A DNA stretch of 64,000 nt from Endocalyx cinctus. Lineage: Eukaryota > Ascomycota > Sordariomycetes > Amphisphaeriales > Apiosporaceae. Under the pieces are notes generated by a model. The model searched no databases and was not told where the DNA came from. It saw nothing but the letters and a program-made list of their open reading frames with translations. Positions 57,968 through 64,000 of this stretch are shown here, in pieces. Position 1 is the first letter of the stretch; each line of letters begins with the position of its first letter. Location: the NCBI GenBank assembly GCA_001600455.1, contig BCKC01000002.1:5359682-5423681 (forward strand). Direction: 5' to 3'. The position numbers were made by a program, and so were the translations under genes.

Positions 57968-60214
57968 TCAATCTCTCCCTTCTTCAGCGCCAACCAGACC
58001 CTTTAATTCATCTTCCTCATCATTACTCTTCTGAGCGTTTCGGTTCCTCATCCTCGTTATCATCATATCCCACCACCAACTCTTATTACTACCACCCGCC
58101 ACGCCGCCTATTCTCGACGATGACGTCGTCGCTGTTCTAGGGCTTGCGCAGCAGAACATGCATATGATAACCCTGTGCAGAAATCCGTTGATCATCAGCC
58201 TGAGCCGTCCCCGACGACAGAAAAAAAGAAAGAGAGCAACGTACACCGTGAAGATAGCCGCCAATCCCATGGCCGCGAACGCCGCCGCTGGCACGTCCGT
58301 CGCCTGGCTGGCCACGCGCTCGCGCTGCTTGTCAGAGGAGACGAGGTCGTTGAGCGGGTAGTTTAACTGGATCACCTCGCCGTTGAGCGTGTTGACCGCG
58401 TCCGTGAAGCCGATGATCGATCCGTCCGCGTCGAGCGCGGCCGCGCGCGCGAACGAGACTAGCTCGTTGTTGAGCTCATCCGGCTCCGGAACTAGGTCGC
58501 GCAGGTTGAAGCCCGTCTCGAAGCCTTGTCGGGGCGTCGTTATCAAGATATTGTCATATCCGTTAAGACTATCGACGTCGGTAGAGAGCAGCTTTATCGC
58601 TTCTGGTTAGCATCGTACGTGTGCAAACATGTCGGAAAGGGGCCGGAAACGCGCAAGAATACTCACCAATACCCATTTATCTACTTCCGTCGCTCCGTTC
58701 CAGGAAACATATACCCCCGGCCCGGTTTTGAAGTCCATGTGGGCGGCGATACTAGGAGGCCACATGGGCTTACCGACCCAGTCGCTTTTCCAAGCGCGGT
58801 AGGTGATGACCTCGGGTACGCCGTGATCCATAGCGAGGACCGGGCCGCGCTGGATATCCATGACGACCTCGCCGTCTGGCGCGTGCTCCGTGTACATGGG
58901 GTTCTGGCCCCAGGCGATGAGGGTGTTTCCGTTGGGCAGCCTCATGGTGCCGCCGCGGGAGGCGCTGATGAGTCCCTGGGGGTGGTACCACTCGTCGACG
59001 ACCTTGTACTCCATCTTCTCGACGTCGAACTCGATCTCCAGCCCGCGCGAGCACGTGCCCTCCTTGCAGAAGTCGTTGTAGATCTGGTGGTTGTCGAACA
59101 GCGTCATGCGGTTCGGCGCCACCAGCCGCGCGTTGTGTTGCCAGTGGAACGTGCCGTCCCGGCCTTCCGTCACGTCCTTCATCGTGCTCCTCTTGCCGCC
59201 TATCACCCACTTTACCTCCTTCGTTTTACCGTCAACGAGAATGATGGCGTGCAGGTGACGGTAACTAATGAGAAAATCGCCTTCACTGGTCTATGCCGGG
59301 GAGAAAAACGAAAGGAAAGCCTTAATGTTAGTGTCGAGTAAAAAAAAAAAAAAACGAAAGACGTCAGATCTTACCTTCTCAATACTGTTCATATGCCACA
59401 TATCCCAAGCCCAATCAAAATGGTAAGGACCATCTCCGTCGAAAGGCCAATACGTATCTTCGGTATTGAAATAATCTCTGGTATTGAACTCGAAGAGAAC
59501 TTCGTTGGTGGCGGGATCAACCTCTTGGGCGATACCGTTGAGGGCCTTCTCGACGCGCGGGATGCCTATGGGGGTCAGGTCGATCTCCTCCTCGCGGGCG
59601 ATGATCATGGCGACGGTGTCATCCTGGGTGATGAGGGCCTCGTGCGAGTCCGGGTTGAAGCCCTCGAACTCGCCCTTAGGTCGAACGTTGTACAGTAGTT
59701 CGTAGCGCTGGTTGTAGATGCGGATCGCCTGCCCGGAAAAAACGCCGAGCACGGGCTCGCCCCTGAGCATGTACGTGCGATGCGCTTGGGCTTCGCCGAA
59801 GTGCTGATCGGCCCAGACTAAGCTTAGGTCCTTAGACGAAATTATGCTCGGGCCGTAGCCGTCGTAACCGCCGGTGATGAAAATGAATCGGGACTGATCG
59901 CATTTTTCGTAATCGAAATGATTGACTTGGTATATGGGAGCTTTTATATCGGAAGAATAGAATGTCTGGCTTGGTTGGTCGCCGAGAGCGCCATTTTGGA
60001 AGGACTCGAGCTCGGTATATAAAGGAACATCGGCAACAACGCGGGTAACGAAGAGAGTGGAAAAGCTGCAATAACAGAAAAGTAAAAATGCGAAGGTGGT
60101 GATGTTATTACTATTACGGGTATTTATCGGTTTCGTAGTTGTAGTTGTAGCGGTTAATGTGGGCGTCGTTCTCGTCAGTTGGCTAAAGTAGGAAAATACG
60201 GAGAAATTGTACAT
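57968..60214 (-). CDS. Membrane-anchored arylsulfotransferase-like (ASST) protein
   Basis: Three exons, 60214-59375, 59290-58667 and 58591-57968, all phase 0, total 2,088 nt or 695 residues. The N-terminus holds one hydrophobic signal-anchor (FAFLLFCYCSFSTLFVTRVVA). The body shows ASST-type propeller motifs: FIFITGGYDGYGPSIIS, WDMWHMNSIEK|TSEGDFLISYRH, VIGGKRSTM, FHWQHNARLV and FDNHQIYN, then LPNGNTLIAWGQ. A second helix near the C-terminus (AFAAMGLAAIFTVYVALFLFFC) is followed by a basic cytosolic tail. Bacterial ASSTs move sulfate between phenols using a His; the fungal members have unproven activity. The two membrane helices put the propeller outside the cytosol. Confidence 0.85.
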
Positions 60215-62455
60215 GGTTACAATGACAACATCGCACCTCAAGATGTTGTCATAACACACGACCTTTTATGTTGTTTTTAAACACTTAACCGGACGAAATA
60301 GAATTAATAAAATAAAATAAAATAATAACGAACTCTAGACACTCTTTGGAAAAACAAAAGACAGAAATCGAGGAAAAGAAGAAAAATAGGACACAAAATT
60401 AAAATAAGAATCGTGGAGTTAAAAAAAAAAGAGAGAGAAAAATACAGGAAGAAATTAACGGACAGATAGGGAGACTAAATTTAATACGTGAGACAGGTTC
60501 GTTCAATTAGGTACCAGTCAGCCTACAAGTCATGTACAACTTACATGTATCAGAAAATATAATCCTTTCCACTTAGTAGGTATCCAATAATGATCCTTTT
60601 TTTTTCTTCTATAAAAATACATATATACATTGGATATACTAAATCCGCATCACAGGGGATTTACGCTAGTACATTCTTATCTGATTCCATCGTATACTTT
60701 GTATGGATCAAGATGTCTTAACAAAAAGGAATGCCTAGTGCGGTACTCCATACCGAGTGCTCAAGTCTAATTAGACGGTTAAGACGGCAAAGGGCTCGCT
60801 GATATACATAGAGTCTTCACAGCCTCATATACGTAGTAATTCGTGTAGTTATTACATATCTGAGATTATTACCTACGTGTAGTATTACAAGATAGTACTT
60901 AATATGTACACCTGCACTCTGTCGGCCGCCTCGCATGCAATCTAGTGTAATGAGAAAAAGGGATTTCCATGAAATTCGTAATCAGGTGGAAATAGCGGTA
61001 GGGGATAGGGGATGTTTGGCATTCCAAGTGAAAAGCTTATAGGGCCTTCTCAGTAAATAATACCCTACTTTATGTATGTCAGCGATCCAAACCGCGCTTT
61101 AGGGCCAAAAAAACTGGAATGCCAAGGAAAACCGCGTACATTGATATGACAGCCCTGGTTAAAGTGAGAAGTCTTTAATGAAAAAGGGAATGATATTCCC
61201 ACAATGAATATATTTTTATTATTATCATTATGTACTCTGTATTATCATTTTATTCATAGATGATTAGCTTATATCTGTATTATACTTTTTCAAGTCGAGC
61301 CGAGGAAAAGAGGGAAATGAATCAAATCTTTACGACATGTAGGCGACGATATTGGAACCCCAATACTACAATTTCATATTACAAACAACATATGTACATG
61401 CATGGATATAAGTAAGTAGTATACTATGTACCTAAGTAATGGGTATGGAGCAGCGTAGCAACTCCTGTGGTGTGACATGAACACCTATAATAAAATAAAA
61501 TAATCTCTCCTCCACGAGGCTTGGCGGCTGAAAATATCTTAACTTTTGGCTTAGGTTTGCTTACTCCGTATGCTTTTTAAGAGTCTTGCGCTCCTTTTTA
61601 ATGCCGATTTCCCGACACGATTTCCCGACATCATCGCTTACTGAACTCGAACTGCATTCCTTTTCTATTGCTCCTTCGTACACTTTACGATATTAGGAAA
61701 ATAGTCAGATGTCGTCACATTTCACTACACGTACACGTAGAATTATTAACCGGCCTGCTATACGTACTATGTATGTTATGTACTTAAGTACGTAGGTAGA
61801 TACGTAGCATATCAACGCTCATACTAAGCCACTTACATATTCCGCTACTCTGCCCCAAAGTAGTGTGAGAAAAGAGGGTTAATGATGATGACCAAATGAT
61901 AATTATTTATTTTGATGGTATATGCGATGTTGTGGTATGTGGTATGTAAGTGGTATGGAGGATGACTAGCTAATTCCGATTTTTTCAAGGTTTTATAGTT
62001 ATCTCTCCCGCACAGTACGCCTTCCTGTGTGGTGGTATTACTTTACCAAGATCCGGTCCGCCAAGCTATCCCGCTCTCTGCCTGCCTACTTGTATATGCA
62101 CTACAGGGCTAGGTTAAGGCTATCTATTGCAACCTTCCTACCATAGAAATGAAGCAACAAAAGGACTTATATACTATACTATATTCAGTATACCAACTAT
62201 TCTATCGTAGTTCCTATTTATACCCAAAACTAATATCGAACAGTATCTATGTACACATAATGTACATTAGCTATTTACCATGTATATCGTGAATAAAATA
62301 TATACATAATACTTACACTATACTACTATGCACATTACACCAACCGTCGTGCATAGCTATTTACGTAGCAAATGTTGACCCTTTCATTACTTACGCCTTT
62401 AAAGTTTACACAAGTATCCCAACTCTACGGGTACACTCGCACCTCGCACTAATTC

Positions 62456-62493
<38 letters not shown>

Positions 62494-63761
62494 AAGCACC
62501 TGGGTATTCACTTTACGGGTACTCTACCCACTTATCATTTTTGACGTTTATTACCGTTTTTTATTTTCTTGTCCGGGTTTCCCCTCCCTAGTGTAGCCGC
62601 CGAGCCGCGTAAACCCCACACCCAACCGCGCCGCTCGTTTACATTATATCCCCCTACTTCTCTCAGCCTGCCTAAGTACCGACTATGTACATTACACTAT
62701 TCTACCGCTTGAACCTCAGTACGCGGCCGCCAGTATATAACGAAGTTGCAAAAAGACATACCTATGCCACCAATGAAATAATCTACGCCACCTGGGCACA
62801 TGATTCTAAGCGTCGAGAAAAACACGAGCAACGAAAAAGAATACAGGATATCGAGATAATAGATGCCGTATTACCGCGATGACAGTTCGTAAGAATTGTT
62901 AAAGGGAAAAAAGAGTCCGCATAGGTATATATTATACAAAGTATTATTCATCCGTCGCTCCCGATTGCAGTTTTCTTAGCTTCTGATTTCTTACTCGTAT
63001 TTTGGCATCATATTACATTATTATGTATTTTTATTTTTTACCCCCTTCTTGCTTTTCCCATTTTTACTAGATGGACCCAAAAAAAAAAAAAAAAAAACAG
63101 AAGTCTCTTCTCGAGATCTCGTATTAATAACTTTAATATACCAAATCTCGTCGATTTAATAAATGTGTCAAATGCGGGGTCTACCGAGACGATAGATGGG
63201 TAGTGGAAAGGACTAACTAATATGAATGGGGGAATAGATTTATCAGATCAATTCTATGCCACGCGGCTTTCATCTCGTCTTATTCCTTCGTGGGTTTATT
63301 TTTTTCTCCCTAATTATCTTGGTAGGCCTACACAGGATATACCCAGTAAAAAATATCTTACCTAGCGTGCGTACTATAGCGACATTTCTATTTACTTCCT
63401 ACGGCATTCCTCCAGCGACCCATCTCTGTCTGGTGAAGTGTTGGAAAAGAGGGAAAGGAGATAACATCTTATTGGTATGTATTACACTCGAGGTGCCCGG
63501 ATACTGGAAGCGAAAAAGTGGACAAATTTTATTTGCTAGTAGTAACTGTGTCTTTCTGAATAAAGAGACTCAGGCATAGAAGATCTTAACCTAGGGATTT
63601 ATATAGAGGACTTGAGAGCTTCGAGCATTATTGTAAAAAATACGTATGAAGAAGAATTTGGGTATCATAGAAAAATATTAAAGATGTGCATGTAGTAAAT
63701 TCTAATCTCCGAGTCCGCTCCGCGAAGCTCCGACCTTTTTTTTTTATCTTCATTTTTACTT
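60215..63761. other. Gene-poor intergenic region
   Basis: About 3.5 kb. A T-run of roughly 28 followed by A9 (62459-62496) and another A-run near 63080 are the only notable features; no coding sequence or RNA gene recognised. Confidence 0.5.
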
Positions 63762-64000
63762 TTACCATCTTTTCGGAGCTGACGCACCACCCGAAGTGAA
63801 TGTTCGCGTAGTGATTCCCGCACGTGTTCTCTCCTTTTCTAGCTTTGCCAGCCCTATCCTATCCGTGATAGGCGTGGCATCGATGATATTGTCGAAGGCG
63901 TCATCGTCACCGTAGTTATCATCGTCGTCATCCCCATCCCCATTATCCGAGTCTGGCTGTACGTCTAAGTCAACCTTATATCTCTGTGATGACTGCGACG
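63762..64000 (-). CDS. C-terminal end of an acidic protein (partial)
   Basis: The minus frame is open from the right edge to a TAA at 63764-63762. The residues are strongly acidic (SDNGDGDDDDDNYGDDDAF), then NIIDATPITDRIGLAKLEKE and a basic Ser/Thr end (TFTSGGASAPKRW). The clean transition from acidic tail to a conserved-looking end argues for real coding. No family is recognised; most of the gene is outside the window. Confidence 0.55.
   Translation of the reverse strand, partial: SQSSQRYKVDLDVQPDSDNGDGDDDDDNYGDDDAFDNIIDATPITDRIGLAKLEKERTRAGITTRTFTSGGASAPKRW

Noticed and set aside
58526..59341. 271-residue plus ORF opposite the arylsulfotransferase-like gene
   Set aside because: Antisense shadow of a GC-rich exon; the minus strand carries clear motifs and splice sites.
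1..64000. CRISPR arrays, phage or bacterial operons
   Set aside because: No regularly spaced repeats or polycistronic layout; introns and fungal families dominate.

Overview
The window comes from a filamentous ascomycete (Pezizomycotina). The genes carry short introns of about 55-100 nt with GTAAGT-like donors, CTAAC/CTGAC branch points and CAG/TAG acceptors. AT-rich, RIP-like transposon relics occur, and the gene content is typical of moulds: a HeLo/HET-S-type gene beside an NLR, an AA9 LPMO, a UstYa-like protein, DUF3632-like and EI24-like proteins, and small secreted Cys-rich proteins. The species cannot be fixed from the sequence. All spliced models were built by eye from splice sites and reading phase; most close with an exact multiple of three.

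Layout. 1-2007: 3' part of a Ty3/Gypsy chromovirus (integrase end, chromodomain, an antisense Zn2Cys6-like ORF and an LTR). 2008-3283: AT-rich relic of a TA-flanked, pogo/Fot1-like DNA transposon that ends inside an NLR gene. 3286-6369: the most interesting locus, a divergent pair made of a NACHT-ankyrin NLR (minus) and a HET-S-like HeLo gene (plus). A small 5' exon of the NLR encodes a motif (S-E-I-H-I-G-N-N) that matches the C-terminal amyloid motif of the HET-S-like protein (S-A-V-H-I-G-N-N). This is the architecture of the Podospora NWD2/HET-S amyloid-signalling pair. Both genes carry premature stops of the RIP type and the NLR is also cut by the transposon, so the locus reads as a recently dead allorecognition/cell-death module.

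7.7-27 kb: ordinary genes. These are a SET-domain protein, a 2,102-residue secreted mucin-like protein (four exons, 9.8-16.3 kb), an EI24/RRT8-like membrane protein, a DUF3632-like protein, an unrecognised protein made of two copies of one domain, an unrecognised 362-residue protein and an AA9 polysaccharide monooxygenase. 28-31.4 kb: a graveyard of oxidative enzymes (an FAD monooxygenase and two P450 fragments, two of them with internal deletions), followed by an intact SDR at 32.2-33.4 kb and a MARVEL-like four-TM protein at 34.1-35.1 kb. MITEs and foldback elements are scattered through 29.8-39.2 kb.

39-50.6 kb: a 3-ketodihydrosphingosine reductase-like gene, then an island of secreted proteins split by an assembly gap: a four-Cys small protein, a UstYa-like double-HxxHC protein, a Kex2-type precursor with a six-Cys C-terminal peptide, a six-Cys small protein and a 204-residue secreted protein. 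Solo-LTR-like repeats lie between them. 50.6-64 kb is gene-poor: one disordered protein (52.5 kb), a membrane-anchored arylsulfotransferase-like protein (58-60.2 kb) and the C-terminal end of a further gene at the right edge.
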